A stretch of 64,000 bases of DNA from Sphingomonas sp. CFBP 8760 (GTDB lineage Bacteria; Pseudomonadota; Alphaproteobacteria; Sphingomonadales; Sphingomonadaceae), in contig NZ_JACYUG010000005.1 in NCBI RefSeq assembly GCF_014841615.1, positions 116,009 to 180,008 on the forward strand, given 5' to 3'. The notes under the pieces are model-generated. The model had not been told where the DNA came from. It saw nothing but the letters and a program-made list of their open reading frames with translations, and searched no databases. This document shows, piece by piece, positions 1-8,331 of this stretch. The translations under genes were made by a program, and so were the position numbers. Each line of letters opens with the position of its first letter. The stretch's first letter is position 1.

Positions 1-325
1 CGGCGAGCGCGGTGCCGCCATTGCCGGGGTTGCCCGCGTTGCTGATGCCCGGTGCGCGGCTCGTCGCGTCGATCACCGACAGGTCGCCGCGTGCGCGGAT
101 TGTGGCGCCATCGATGACCGAGATCGTCGCGGGGGTCTCTAGCGGCGTGAGGCTAAGGCGGCTGCCGGTCGCGTTCGGCGTGGTGAGCGTGTCGCGCGCC
201 TGCTGGCCGACGACCAGAATATCCTCATTGTCGGAGGCAGGCAACGACTGAGCGCCGAGCGGTGCTGCGAACACAGGCGACAGGAAAGCCCCCGCGACCG
301 CGAGGCGAGACAATAGGAATGGCAT
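1..325 (-). CDS. TonB-dependent receptor, N-terminal part (BtuB-like, runs off window)
   Basis: Only the first 108 codons are inside the window. They give a signal peptide (hydrophobic stretch ending in APLGAQ), then a short TonB-box-like stretch (EDILVVG) and the start of the plug domain (SLTPLETPATISVIDG, then a region ending GISNAGNPGNGG). This is the usual N-terminus of an outer-membrane TonB-dependent receptor. The ATG at 325 follows GGGGA at a fitting distance. The cobalamin riboswitch 180 nt upstream makes uptake of vitamin B12 or another corrinoid the likely role. The substrate is inferred from the riboswitch, not from the barrel, which is not visible. Confidence 0.85.
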   Translation of the reverse strand, partial: MPFLLSRLAVAGAFLSPVFAAPLGAQSLPASDNEDILVVGQQARDTLTTPNATGSRLSLTPLETPATISVIDGATIRARGDLSVIDATSRAPGISNAGNPGNGGTALA

Positions 326-425
326 TACGGTAATCCCCGGGGCGTCGAGCGAACCCGGCAGGGACCTCCCGCGAACGGCCGGCATCCGCGCCAGCCGGAC
401 GCCATCGCGACCGGCACGCATGCCC

Positions 426-443
426 GTGCGGTCCCCACCGCAC
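426..443 (-). promoter_or_regulatory. Hairpin in the leader between riboswitch and receptor start
   Basis: A perfect 7-bp stem (GTGCGGT / ACCGCAC) with a 4-nt GGGG loop lies between the riboswitch aptamer and the receptor start codon. It may form part of the expression platform. No T-run follows it, so a simple terminator is not shown. Confidence 0.4.
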
Positions 444-506
444 ACGTCGTCGCTCGACGGAGTACCGTGCCGCGGCCACCCCCTGGGCCAGGCAAGAGCG
501 ACCAGA

Positions 507-716
507 CGCCGGCAGGTCTCCTGGCTCGCGGGTTATCACACGATGCACGGCCTTCCCAAGCCTTTATGACGTAATGTCCGGCCCAGTGGCTGCCCCTTCC
601 TGCGAAGGAAGAAGCGATGTGCATCGCGCTCGCCGCTTACAGTTGCAGGGACAGCCTCGGATTCAGGCGGCGAACCACCCTCACCGCGTTCCCTATTAAG
701 TCCCTCTCAGGACACC
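507..716 (-). promoter_or_regulatory. Cobalamin (B12) riboswitch
   Basis: Read on the minus strand, the conserved elements occur in the right order: a 5' GGTGTCC/GAGGGA segment, AATAGGGAACGCGGTGAGGG, CTGTCCCTGCAACTGTAAGC, then GCCACTGG, TGGGAAGGC, and the B12 box GAGCCAGGAGACCTGCC at the 3' end. This is the class I cobalamin aptamer layout. It sits directly upstream of the TonB-dependent receptor gene, so it should lower receptor expression when adenosylcobalamin is plentiful. Confidence 0.93.
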
Positions 717-816
717 GACGCGATCATGCCAGCCTGCTTCAAAAGCAAATCAGCGGCGCCGATGTATCCCGATCAATGCCTTTGGGCAATCGCCATAGCC
801 GAACGCTACGGTCTGG

Positions 817-1528
817 CTATTTCGCTGCGGTTTTAACGAGACCGTGGAATTGCAACCACCAGACAAGCTCGTCGAACCAGTGGTCGCTCGTCGTACCTTT
901 CGCGTGCAGATCGAACCCGTGGCCACCTCGTTCGTACAAATGCAGCTCGGCCGAAGCTCCTGCCTGCCGCCATGCAGTGTAGAGCAGCACGGGATCGTTT
1001 CGCAGATATTCGTCATCGGCCGCGCCGGCGATGAATGCCGGAGGCGCATCTCTCGAGACCGGCGTGCGCAGCCCGCCATAGATCAGGCCTACAAAGTCAG
1101 GCCGCAACGCTTTGGCGCCGATTGCCAGATCGGCCGCAAGATACGCGCCCGCTGAAAATCCAATCACGCCAACCTTGTGAGGATCGATGCCCCACTCGCG
1201 TGCGCGCTGCCGGACGATCGCCATGGCTCGCGCGCCGTCCTCGATCGCATGAGGCTCGCCGGCGAAGCGCGGCATCTCCACCGGTCTGCCCGTCTCCGTC
1301 CGCGACATGACGATACCCATTTCTTTCATATGGACATCCGGCATCCGCATCGGCCCGTCGCCGCTCCGGATCGTCCGGTACTTCAACACGAAGGCGGTGA
1401 TGCCGCGATCGGCAATGCCCGCGCCACGTCCGTGCCACCAAAAGTGTAGCCGAGGGCTACGAAGCCACCACCTAGCGCGACGATCACGGCGGTGCCGTTG
1501 GCGCGACTAGGTGCGGGGCGATACAGCT
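817..1528 (-). pseudogene. Alpha/beta-hydrolase esterase (acetyl-xylan-esterase/lipase type), frameshifted and 5'-truncated
   Basis: An intact 190-residue 3' part carries the catalytic signs of an alpha/beta hydrolase: nucleophile elbow GFSAGAY, acid in AGAADDEYL, histidine in GGHGFDLH. Further upstream the translation continues in another frame (ELYRPAPSRANGTAVIVALGG, oxyanion-hole GGGF, then FGGTDVAR). It joins the downstream frame (ADRGITAFVLKYR) only through a frameshift near 1410. The 5' end, with any signal peptide, is cut off by the insertion element whose target duplication starts at 1529. Seen: the frameshift and the truncation. Inferred: the gene is dead, although the fragment from an internal ATG could still be translated. 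Confidence 0.8.
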
Positions 1529-1532
1529 CTAG

Positions 1533-2396
1533 GTTGTGTCTGCATTCATCGTAGCCAGATCATGGCACAGGCGAGATGTACGAAGCCCATGAAGGCAGTG
1601 ATGGTTTTCTCGCAGCGCAGGGCGATGCGGCGGAAGCGTTTGAGCTTGTTGAAGAAGCATTCGACCTGATGCCGCTCCTTGTAGAGCCGCCAGTCGATTG
1701 ACGGTTTCTTGGTGCGGCTGGGGTTTGCCTTGATCTGCGCGGTCGCGCCGAGATCATCGACGATGAAGGCGCGTAGCGGGTCGGCGTCGTAGGCGGCATC
1801 GGCGATGACGTGCCCGACGCCCTGTAAACCGGCCAGGAGGTTCCTGGCTTGCGGGGCGTCGCCATGTTGCCCCGGCGTGGGATGAATGCGGATCGGCAGA
1901 CCGATGGCATCGACGGCTGCATGCAATTTGGTCGTCAGCCCGCCACGGGAGCGACCGATCGCGGCAGCTTCAGCCCCTGCTTCGACATGCTCAGCACAGG
2001 CTCTTTTGCGCCGCTCGCATCGGCGTGGACTTTCGAGATGGTGCTGTCGATCAGGACGTATTCGAAGTCCGGCGTGTCGGCCATGCTATGGAAAAGCCTC
2101 TCCCATATCCCTGCGTGCGACCAGCGCCGGAACCGCGCATGAACCCCTGACCATTTGCCGAACACCTCCGGCAGATCCCGCCAGCGTGCTGCGTTTCCCG
2201 CCATCCACAGGATCGCGTCCACGAACAGCCGGTTATCCATTCCACTCCGGCCGGGCATCCCCCTGCGTCCGGGAAGGTGACCTTCGATCCGCGCCCATTG
2301 CTCATCCGTCAGTGTCCGTCTGCTCACCGCTGGCTCCTTCCGCCAGCCTTGAATCAGAACTTCACATCAAACGGAATCCCTGAATGCAGACACGAG
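1533..2396 (-). mobile_element. IS5-family (IS427-like) insertion sequence, 864 bp
   Basis: The ends are imperfect 16-bp inverted repeats, GTTGTGTCTGCATTCA on the left and CTCGTGTCTGCATTCA on the right (reverse-complemented), differing at two positions. The element is flanked by a CTAG direct repeat at 1529-1532 and 2397-2400, read as the target duplication. It holds one transposase in two overlapping frames. The insertion interrupts the 5' part of the esterase gene on one side and lies 80 bp from the 3' end of rodA on the other. Both ends and both frames look intact, so it may be active. Confidence 0.92.
1546..2327 (-). CDS. IS5/IS427-type DDE transposase, ORFA and ORFB joined by -1 frameshift
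   Basis: ORFA (2327-1935, 130 aa) opens with the helix-turn-helix-like SRRTLTDEQWARIEGHLP and holds the first catalytic Asp in YVLIDSTISKVHADASGAK. ORFB lies one base upstream in phase (-1) and ends at 1546. It continues with AAAIGRSRGGLTTKLHAA, the second Asp in VIADAAYDAD and the Glu in ERHQVECFFNKLKRFRR. An A-AAA-G run at about 2009-2013, in the GCA AAA GAG codons of ORFA, is a plausible slippery site. Slippage there yields an ORFAB fusion with the full DDE triad. This is the normal arrangement for the IS427 group. Function: cut-and-paste transposition of the host element. Confidence 0.88.
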
Positions 2397-2477
2397 CTAG
2401 TCGCTGTTGCCTGCCGTTCTCGTGCCAGGTGCCTTTGCGGGAAGATCGTATCGGCACGAAGCCAGCCTGTTGCAGGC

Positions 2478-3596
2478 TTAGCAAAATTGGCTTTGATCCG
2501 ATCGACGTCCATCCGTTTCCTGCCGATGGATCGCCATTAGGATACCGAGGAGCGTCAGCACGGTCATCATGGCCGAGCCGCCATAGGACAGCAGGGGCAG
2601 TGGAATTCCGACCACCGGTGCCAGCCCCATCACCATCGCGACGTTGATGCCGACATAGAGCGAAAGGGTGAATGCCAGGCCGGCAGCAGTCAGGCGGGTG
2701 AAGCGGGTTTGACCCTCCGACCCACGGCGCAGCGCCCAGCGGATGATGACGCCGTAGGCGATCAGTACGCCCACGCCGCCAGCCATGCCACACTTCTCCA
2801 TCATCGTCGCCAGCACGAAGTCGGTATGCGGTTCGGGCAGGTATTGCAGGTGGCTTTGCGTGCCTTGGAGGAACCCTTTGCCGAACAGCCCGCCCGATCC
2901 GATTGCGATCTTGGACTGGCTGATATGGTAGTCAGTGCCAAGCGGATCGCTTTCCGGGTTTATAAAGATGAGTATTCGGTTGCGCTGATAATCATGCAGC
3001 CCATGCCACGCGACCGGCAGCAGGGCCGCGACGATCGCACCGGCCCCCAGGAACCAGCGGATCGCTGTACCGGCAAGAAAGATCACTGTGATGCCCGCCA
3101 GCGAGATCATGGTCGCGGTGCCGAGGTCGGGTTGTAGCAGGACAAAGGCGGCGGGAACCCCGACGATTGCCGCAGCAGTAGCCAATACGCCCGGACGACT
3201 GACGAAACCTGCCGGCACGCTGTCGTAGAAACGCGCCAGCGCCAGCACCGCGGCGATCTTCATGAACTCGGACGGTTGCAGGCGAATGACGCCGAGATCG
3301 ATCCAGCGCTGCGCCCCCATGCCGATCTTGCCGACCAGCTCCACGACGACCAGCAGGCCGAGCGTGATCGCATAGAAGCTGTAGGCGTTACGCTTCCAAG
3401 CCAAGACAGGCACGAATGACAGCGCGACCATGCCGACGAACAGCACGCAGAAGCGGATCGCCTGATTGCCCGCCCACGGCCAGATTTGGCCGCGAGCAGC
3501 GGAGTAGAGTGTCGCCAGACCCATCGCCGTGATGGCGAGCAGGGCAATAAGCATCGACCAGGGCAAGCCCCGGATCGCGGCAGGGATGGTTCGCAA
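2478..3596 (-). CDS. rodA: RodA/FtsW-family (SEDS) peptidoglycan glycosyltransferase
   Basis: The protein is 372 residues with about ten membrane segments, the usual RodA length. SEDS landmarks are visible: GAQRWIDLG...LQPSEFMKIA, VLLQPDLGTATM, the catalytic-loop region LPEPHTDFVLA with its conserved Asp, and a C-terminal SYGGSAMM. RodA polymerises lipid II into lateral-wall glycan strands with a class B PBP. No mrdA/pbp2 gene is nearby. The gene instead follows the arsenite-permease-like gene with a 60-bp gap, so it could be read through from the metal operon. Start is TTG (3596) behind GAAAGG; no in-frame ATG lies between it and the upstream stop. Probably a second copy beside a mre-linked rodA, but that cannot be seen here. 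Confidence 0.9.
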   Translation of the reverse strand: MRTIPAAIRGLPWSMLIALLAITAMGLATLYSAARGQIWPWAGNQAIRFCVLFVGMVALSFVPVLAWKRNAYSFYAITLGLLVVVELVGKIGMGAQRWIDLGVIRLQPSEFMKIAAVLALARFYDSVPAGFVSRPGVLATAAAIVGVPAAFVLLQPDLGTATMISLAGITVIFLAGTAIRWFLGAGAIVAALLPVAWHGLHDYQRNRILIFINPESDPLGTDYHISQSKIAIGSGGLFGKGFLQGTQSHLQYLPEPHTDFVLATMMEKCGMAGGVGVLIAYGVIIRWALRRGSEGQTRFTRLTAAGLAFTLSLYVGINVAMVMGLAPVVGIPLPLLSYGGSAMMTVLTLLGILMAIHRQETDGRRSDQSQFC

Positions 3597-3656
3597 CGGT
3601 AGCGGCCTTTCGGGATGCCGCTATGCGACCCTCCCCTGTCTATGTGGGAGCGACCG

Positions 3657-4643
3657 TCAGGCCACGACTGGCGTAGCCGACCCGAGGCGGGGCAGCGCGC
3701 GGATGAACACCAGTTCGGCGACCAGTTCGACCAGCGTTTGCGCAACAATGATCGCCGGCAGCAAGGGCACCGCGCCCCGCACTGCCAGCGCCAGCGGCAA
3801 CACTACCAGCGAGTTGCGGGTCGCGGCGCTGAACGCCAAAGCACGCCCCGATTCCGCGTCCAGCTTCGCGATCCGCGACACCGCCCAGCCCAGCAGCGGG
3901 GCGGCGATGGCGAAGGCGATATAGATCGGCATCACGCCGAGCGCGGCCGGCAGCGCCTGTCCGAGCTGCGGCATCACTGCGGCGATTACGATCAGCAGCA
4001 CCAGCGCCGTCGCCGGCACCGGCAGCAGGCCAAGCAGGCCAAGCAGGGTCGATGCACGCTCGCCGGCTCCACCGCGTCGCGCCCAGAGCTGGACCACGAT
4101 CGCCAGTGCGAGCGGGATCACGATCAGCCACAGGAAGGCGTGCAGGAACGGACCGGGCTGGACGAGCCGCGAAGCGTCCGCGCCGAGGAACAGGCGTAGA
4201 TAGAGCGGCAGGAGCAGCATCTGGGCGACGAGCAGGATCGGCGTCGAGGCGAGCAGAAGCTTCGCATCGGCGCGGCCCAGGTGCGCGAAGGTGACGACGT
4301 AATCGATGCACGGGCACAACAGCACGAGCAGGATGCCGAGCCGCACCATCGGATCGGCCGGCGCGAACGGGATCAGCACCGCCACCAGCAGCGGCACGAC
4401 GATAAAGTTGGTCGCGACCAGCGCGCTAAGGAAACGCACCTTGCCGAACGCGCGGCCAAGCTCCGCGAGCGGGACTTGCAGGAAGGTGACGAACAGCATC
4501 AACGCCAACGCCGGATTGATCGCGGCTTCCCACGATGCCGTCCCCGGCACGATGAGAGCGATAATCGCCCCGAGGACAACAGCGGCGAAGTAGATGGCGA
4601 TCTGTCCGCCTTCGAGACGATCGCGCAGCGTCGCGGGGTTCAT
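3657..4643 (-). CDS. Arsenite permease-like transporter (ACR3 / bile-acid:Na+ symporter fold)
   Basis: The 328-residue membrane protein has about ten hydrophobic segments. It carries LLCPCIDYVVTFAHLG after segment four, the Cys-containing stretch typical of bacterial proteins annotated as ACR3-like arsenic resistance permeases, and ends with a conserved SAATRNSLVVLPLALA segment. ACR3-type pumps expel arsenite or antimonite. The ATG at 4643 overlaps the stop of the FTR1 gene by 4 bp (ATGA), so the two are translationally coupled. The divergent ArsR gene and its palindromic operator sit upstream of the pair. An alternative is transport of another oxyanion or organic anion, since the wider fold also carries bile acids. 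Confidence 0.78.
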   Translation of the reverse strand: MNPATLRDRLEGGQIAIYFAAVVLGAIIALIVPGTASWEAAINPALALMLFVTFLQVPLAELGRAFGKVRFLSALVATNFIVVPLLVAVLIPFAPADPMVRLGILLVLLCPCIDYVVTFAHLGRADAKLLLASTPILLVAQMLLLPLYLRLFLGADASRLVQPGPFLHAFLWLIVIPLALAIVVQLWARRGGAGERASTLLGLLGLLPVPATALVLLIVIAAVMPQLGQALPAALGVMPIYIAFAIAAPLLGWAVSRIAKLDAESGRALAFSAATRNSLVVLPLALAVRGAVPLLPAIIVAQTLVELVAELVFIRALPRLGSATPVVA

Positions 4644-6664
4644 GCTTTCGCTCCCTTGTTGGCGGTACGCCGGTTGAGGCCGAAGCCGAGCGCCAGCAGC
4701 GCGATCATCACCGCCTGCGCGGCGATCCCTTCCGTCGTCGGATAGAGGCCAAGGATCTCGATGCGGGGGAACCCGCCCAGTGGATTGACCGGCAGATAGC
4801 CGGCCTCCTGTAGCGCCGAGACGCCCTTGCCGATCAGCACCACCGCCAGCAGCGCCATGAGCGCCGAACTGTAGGCGAAGAACTTTCCGATCGGCAGCGT
4901 GCGGCTGTAGCGCATCATCACCCAGGCGATGACGGCGAGGATCGCGATGGCCGATCCAGCACCCGCCAGGACGGCACCGCCGTTTCCTTGCGTCCAGATC
5001 GCGGCGTAGAACAGGATCGTCTCGAACACCTCGCGGTAGACGACGATGAACGACAGGCCAAACAGGAACCACGCCGACCGCGCATTGAGCGCGGTGGTCA
5101 GCTTCTCGCGGATGTAGCGCTGCCACGCATCGGCGTTGCTCTTGCCGTGCATCCAGATGCCGACCCACAGCAGCACCAGCGCGGCGAACACCGAGCCGAA
5201 CCCTTCGGTCAGTTCGCGGCTCGCGCCGCTGATTTCTACGGCATAGGTGGCGACCGCCCACGTCGCGGCACCAGCGACCAGCGCCGCGACCCAGCCACCA
5301 TGCACATAGGGCATCACGTCGCGGCGTTCCGCCTTACGCAGGAAGGCAAGCATCGCGACGACGATCAGCAGCGCCTCCAACCCCTCGCGCAACAGGATGG
5401 TGAAAGCACCGAAGAAGCTCGATGCGCCGGACGCCTGCTCAGGCGCGATCACAGTTTCGGCCTCGCCGAACAGCGCATCGAGCGCGCGTGCCTGTTCGCG
5501 CACCGTCGTGGGCGGCGCGCCTTTGGCGATCGCAGCACGCAGCGCGCCCATCGCCCCTTCGATCCGCACCATCAGCGCGTTGTCGCGTGCCGACAGCATC
5601 GGCTCGACCGGCTCGAACCCGTCGAGATAGGCGAACAGCGCAAAGTTGGTCGCACCCTTGCGGTCGCCCTTTGCATAGGCGGTGACGGCTTCATTGAGAC
5701 GGGTCCGGGCAAGCATCAGCGTGCCGGCGACCTGTGGCACCACCACGGACGGGTTGCGGCGCAGATAGGCGATCACGGCATCGGCCCGCGCCTCGCCGAT
5801 ATCAGTGGCAAGCGCGGCCGGCGTCATGCCGACCAGCTTTTCCATGTTGATCCGACTGCGGAGGGCAGCGTCGCTTTTCCAGATGCGCTCACCTTCCGCG
5901 ACCTTGCTCGCAGGGAAAGCAAAAGTGCCGGCATAGAGCGCGAGATCCCATCGATCCTGTGGCGGACGATCGGCGAAACTCACCATGCTGGTGCCGTCGA
6001 TGCCCTGTTCCAGCACCTGATAGAATGCGAACGTGCTGCGCTCACGGGCGCGTGCCTTGTCGATGAATGCGATCGGTGGGGGATCGAGGCCGACCGACTT
6101 CGGCCCCTTCCCGTCCCCGGTCATGCCGTGGCAGCTTGCGCAGGTCTGGTTGAACAGCGCTTGCCCGCGTGCGAAATCGGGCGCGACGGCCGGGGCGAGC
6201 GGCACAGGATAGGCGGCGATGAGGTCCGCCGCGAGGGTGCGCGCTGCCGTTCCCACCGCATCGGCCGGGGCCTTGGCGGCGATCAGCCGCTCCAGCGCCG
6301 TCGCCCGGCGCATCAGATCGGCTTTGGATGACGAGGACGCCAGGCCGGAGATCCGCTCGCGCGCTGAGGCGGAGAACTCCGTCATCTCGGCAAATTCGGT
6401 CGGGCTTGCGATCTGGCCGCCTTTGACCGCTTCGGGATAATCCACCGCGACGTAATCAAGCAGCCGCCATGCCGCTTGCACCGGCGCGGCTGTCTGGGCG
6501 CTGGCCGGCGAAACTAACATGATTGCAACGAGCAGCCCGATAAGCGCGCCACCCCAAACGTAGCGACTAAGTAGCAATAGCAACCCGTCAGCAAGGTTCG
6601 CATTGCACGGCCGCGATACGGGAGCGATGGCTGGCCCGTTCGCGACGACCCGGTTAAGGTTCAT
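4640..6664 (-). CDS. FTR1-family iron permease with N-terminal cytochrome c domain
   Basis: The 674-residue protein begins with a long N-terminal extension and a hydrophobic signal (about 38-56, ending PASAQ). A periplasmic domain with a haem c motif CASCH (175-179) follows, then a helical linker, then a C-terminal membrane domain of about seven segments. That domain carries the two iron-binding motifs of FTR1 permeases, REGLEAL (about 426) and REVFETILF (about 543). The architecture matches cytochrome c-FTR1 fusions thought to couple ferrous-iron oxidation to ferric uptake. It is first in the operon with the arsenite permease. The true start may lie downstream, nearer the signal peptide. Iron import is inferred from the family; arsenic co-regulation from the neighbour. 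Confidence 0.88.
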   Translation of the reverse strand: MNLNRVVANGPAIAPVSRPCNANLADGLLLLLSRYVWGGALIGLLVAIMLVSPASAQTAAPVQAAWRLLDYVAVDYPEAVKGGQIASPTEFAEMTEFSASARERISGLASSSSKADLMRRATALERLIAAKAPADAVGTAARTLAADLIAAYPVPLAPAVAPDFARGQALFNQTCASCHGMTGDGKGPKSVGLDPPPIAFIDKARARERSTFAFYQVLEQGIDGTSMVSFADRPPQDRWDLALYAGTFAFPASKVAEGERIWKSDAALRSRINMEKLVGMTPAALATDIGEARADAVIAYLRRNPSVVVPQVAGTLMLARTRLNEAVTAYAKGDRKGATNFALFAYLDGFEPVEPMLSARDNALMVRIEGAMGALRAAIAKGAPPTTVREQARALDALFGEAETVIAPEQASGASSFFGAFTILLREGLEALLIVVAMLAFLRKAERRDVMPYVHGGWVAALVAGAATWAVATYAVEISGASRELTEGFGSVFAALVLLWVGIWMHGKSNADAWQRYIREKLTTALNARSAWFLFGLSFIVVYREVFETILFYAAIWTQGNGGAVLAGAGSAIAILAVIAWVMMRYSRTLPIGKFFAYSSALMALLAVVLIGKGVSALQEAGYLPVNPLGGFPRIEILGLYPTTEGIAAQAVMIALLALGFGLNRRTANKGAKA

Positions 6665-6700
6665 CGATCGCCTCTTATGCCGTCCAACAAGGACGACTAT

Positions 6701-6720
6701 ATTTCAAATGATATTGAACC
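6701..6720. promoter_or_regulatory. Probable ArsR operator (palindrome)
   Basis: The 68-bp gap between the divergent FTR1 and arsR genes holds TTCAA-ATGATA-TTGAA (6703-6718), an AT-rich inverted repeat in GC-rich DNA. ArsR-family operators often have TCAAAT/ATTTGA-like half sites. The position would let one dimer control both directions. The site is seen; the binding protein is inferred from adjacency. Confidence 0.7.
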
Positions 6721-6732
6721 ATTGGACTGACC

Positions 6733-7104
6733 ATGGATGAGAATCAAGCGCTGACAGCGTTCGCCGCCATTTCGAATGCGACCCGTCTGCGCATCGTTCG
6801 GTTGCTGGTCGTGGCGGGGGCGGAGGGCCGCTCTGCCGGTGCGATCGGCGAGGAGTTGGGCGGCACGCCGCCTTCGCGCCTATCCTTTCATCTGAGCCAG
6901 CTTGAACAGGCTGGTTTGGTCGTGAGCCGTCGCGAGGGCCGGTCGATCATCTACAGCGCGATCTTCCCGGCGCTGTCGGATCTTGTGGCTTTCCTTATGC
7001 ACGATTGTTGCGAAGGTCATTGCCTCGTTTGCGATCAGGCCATCGAGCTGTTTGCGAAATGCACCGGCCGACCCACGAACGAGGTCCGCCACCAAGCAGC
7101 CTGA
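6733..7104 (+). CDS. ArsR/SmtB-family metalloregulator
   Basis: A 123-residue winged helix-turn-helix protein. The N-terminal SNATRLRIVRLL and the recognition-helix region PPSRLSFHLSQLEQAGLVVSR are typical of ArsR repressors. The C-terminus has a cysteine cluster, DCCEGHCLVC (Cys92, 93, 97, 100), suited to a thiol-bound metalloid sensor; the site differs from the helix-3 CxC of E. coli ArsR. Such repressors release DNA when As(III) or Sb(III) binds. It diverges from the FTR1/permease operon across the palindrome at 6703-6718, which it probably controls along with itself. Confidence 0.9.
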   Translation: MDENQALTAFAAISNATRLRIVRLLVVAGAEGRSAGAIGEELGGTPPSRLSFHLSQLEQAGLVVSRREGRSIIYSAIFPALSDLVAFLMHDCCEGHCLVCDQAIELFAKCTGRPTNEVRHQAA

Positions 7105-7105
7105 G

Positions 7106-7330
7106 TTACTGTGGGGGGGTAGCGATGCTCGACAGATCGGTTGCCGCGTCGATCGGCACGCCGGCTTCCTTTCGTTTGGAATAGCGATCGACAAGCTGGG
7201 CGGCGTGGGGCGCAGCAGCACCGTGAAGCGCACCAGTTCCTCCATCACATCAACGATGCGATCGTAGTAGCTCGACGGCTATCACCCGCCGTTAGACATG
7301 AACAGATACTGGCTCACGCCATCGGAGGAG
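7106..7330 (-). pseudogene. arsH C-terminal remnant
   Basis: On the minus strand the residues PSSYYDRIVDVMEELVRFTV closely match the C-terminal helix of ArsH, the NADPH-FMN organoarsenical oxidase/quinone reductase. After VLLR the frame must shift to read PHAAQLVDRYSKRKEAGV and on to a stop at 7106. Two stop codons (TGA TAG) stand just before PSSYYD, and upstream sequence only loosely resembles ArsH. So there is a frameshift, there are in-frame stops, and the N-terminal two thirds are missing. It converges on arsR. Inferred: a fuller ars operon once stood here and decayed, perhaps when the resolvase-bearing DNA arrived. Confidence 0.72.
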
Positions 7331-7663
7331 GCGAAAGCGGCTGGGCTACAATCCTTCCACGATGGCCGTTCGGTAAGCTGTTGATCAGAAAACTCAGTCT
7401 GAAACGCCACTGTGCGACAAACAGGTGATTTCCGACGGCCGAGCTTGGGCAACGCCGTTTGCCACTAGCAGTTCGCAATCCGCCAAGCCGCTTAACGTAC
7501 CCACGACATAACGGATCGTATTACGATCGTTTTGTCCGGGAAGGGTATACCGTGATCGAACAGCGCCATTGGAACGGTAGCGTCGTCTAATCAGGGTGGT
7601 TTGCAGCGATATTGAACACATGCCTGAGGTGGTCTAGACGCTGATCGAACAGATGAGGTCCAA
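7331..7663. other. Intergenic stretch upstream of the resolvase
   Basis: No convincing gene. The AT-richer part (about 7505-7620) contains short inverted motifs such as GGATCGTATTACGATCG, which could be part of a recombination (res) site for the adjacent serine recombinase. That is a guess from position. No Tn3-type 38-bp terminal repeat was recognised. Confidence 0.3.
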
Positions 7664-8269
7664 ATGGCGCTATTTGGTTACGCCCGCGTATCGACTGTCG
7701 AACAGGACCTCGGTATTCAGGAAGCGGCATTGCGGGCGGCCGGCTGTCAGACGATCCGCTCGGAGAAGAAGTCGGGTACCGAGCGCCACGCCCGTACCGA
7801 ATTGCAGATCCTGCTCGATTTCCTGCGTGCCGGCGACACGCTTGTCGTCACCCGTATCGATCGGCTTGCCCGGTCGATGAAGGACCTGCAGGACATCGTC
7901 CACGAGCTGAAGGGCAGGGGGGTGGCGCTGAAAGCCACCGAACAACCGATCGATACCAGTACCGCGGCAGGCAAGGCATTCCTTGATATGCTGGGGGTGT
8001 TTGCCGAGTTCGAGACGAACCTGCGTCGCGAGCGGCAGATGGAAGGCATCCAGGCCGCCAAGGCGCGGGGGGTCTACAAGGGCGGCAAGGTGCGGATCGA
8101 TCCGGAGGCAGTGCGGAGGTTGGCAGCGGAAGGCGTAAAGCCGGCGCACATCGCGCGGCAGCTCGGCATCTCGCGGGGCACCGTGTATCGGTGCTTGCCG
8201 TTGCCCGACGGAGAAGGCGCGAACACGAACTTGCCGACAGCAACAGCTGACGGGTTGGTATGCCTTTGA
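7664..8269 (+). CDS. Serine recombinase (resolvase/invertase family)
   Basis: A 201-residue protein with the small serine recombinase layout. The catalytic N-terminal domain has YARVSTVEQDLGIQ (Ser10 is the nucleophile), the arginine motif TRIDRLARSMKDL and the FAEFETNLRRERQMEGI helix. The C-terminal Hin-type helix-turn-helix is GVKPAHIARQLGISRGTVYR. TnpR resolvases of Tn3-family transposons and Pin/Hin invertases share this plan. No transposase or invertible segment is recognised beside it, so the partner element is unknown or lost. The ATG follows GAGG at a good distance. The last 25 residues after the helix-turn-helix are not typical and may be acquired sequence. Confidence 0.9.
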   Translation: MALFGYARVSTVEQDLGIQEAALRAAGCQTIRSEKKSGTERHARTELQILLDFLRAGDTLVVTRIDRLARSMKDLQDIVHELKGRGVALKATEQPIDTSTAAGKAFLDMLGVFAEFETNLRRERQMEGIQAAKARGVYKGGKVRIDPEAVRRLAAEGVKPAHIARQLGISRGTVYRCLPLPDGEGANTNLPTATADGLVCL

Positions 8270-8331
8270 GGGTACCGCGTGCGGCACGAGGCCATGTCCC
8301 GGCTGGTACAGCAATCGTTCGGGTCGAACGC

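Noticed and set aside
2464..2478. Terminator hairpin AGCCTG-TTGC-AGGCT at the end of rodA
   Set aside because: The stem is only six base pairs, overlaps the stop codon and has no T-run.
4988..6331. A 447-codon open frame on the plus strand
   Set aside because: It is antisense to the FTR1 gene, has an Arg/Asp/His-rich composition typical of shadow frames in GC-rich DNA, and shows no domain.
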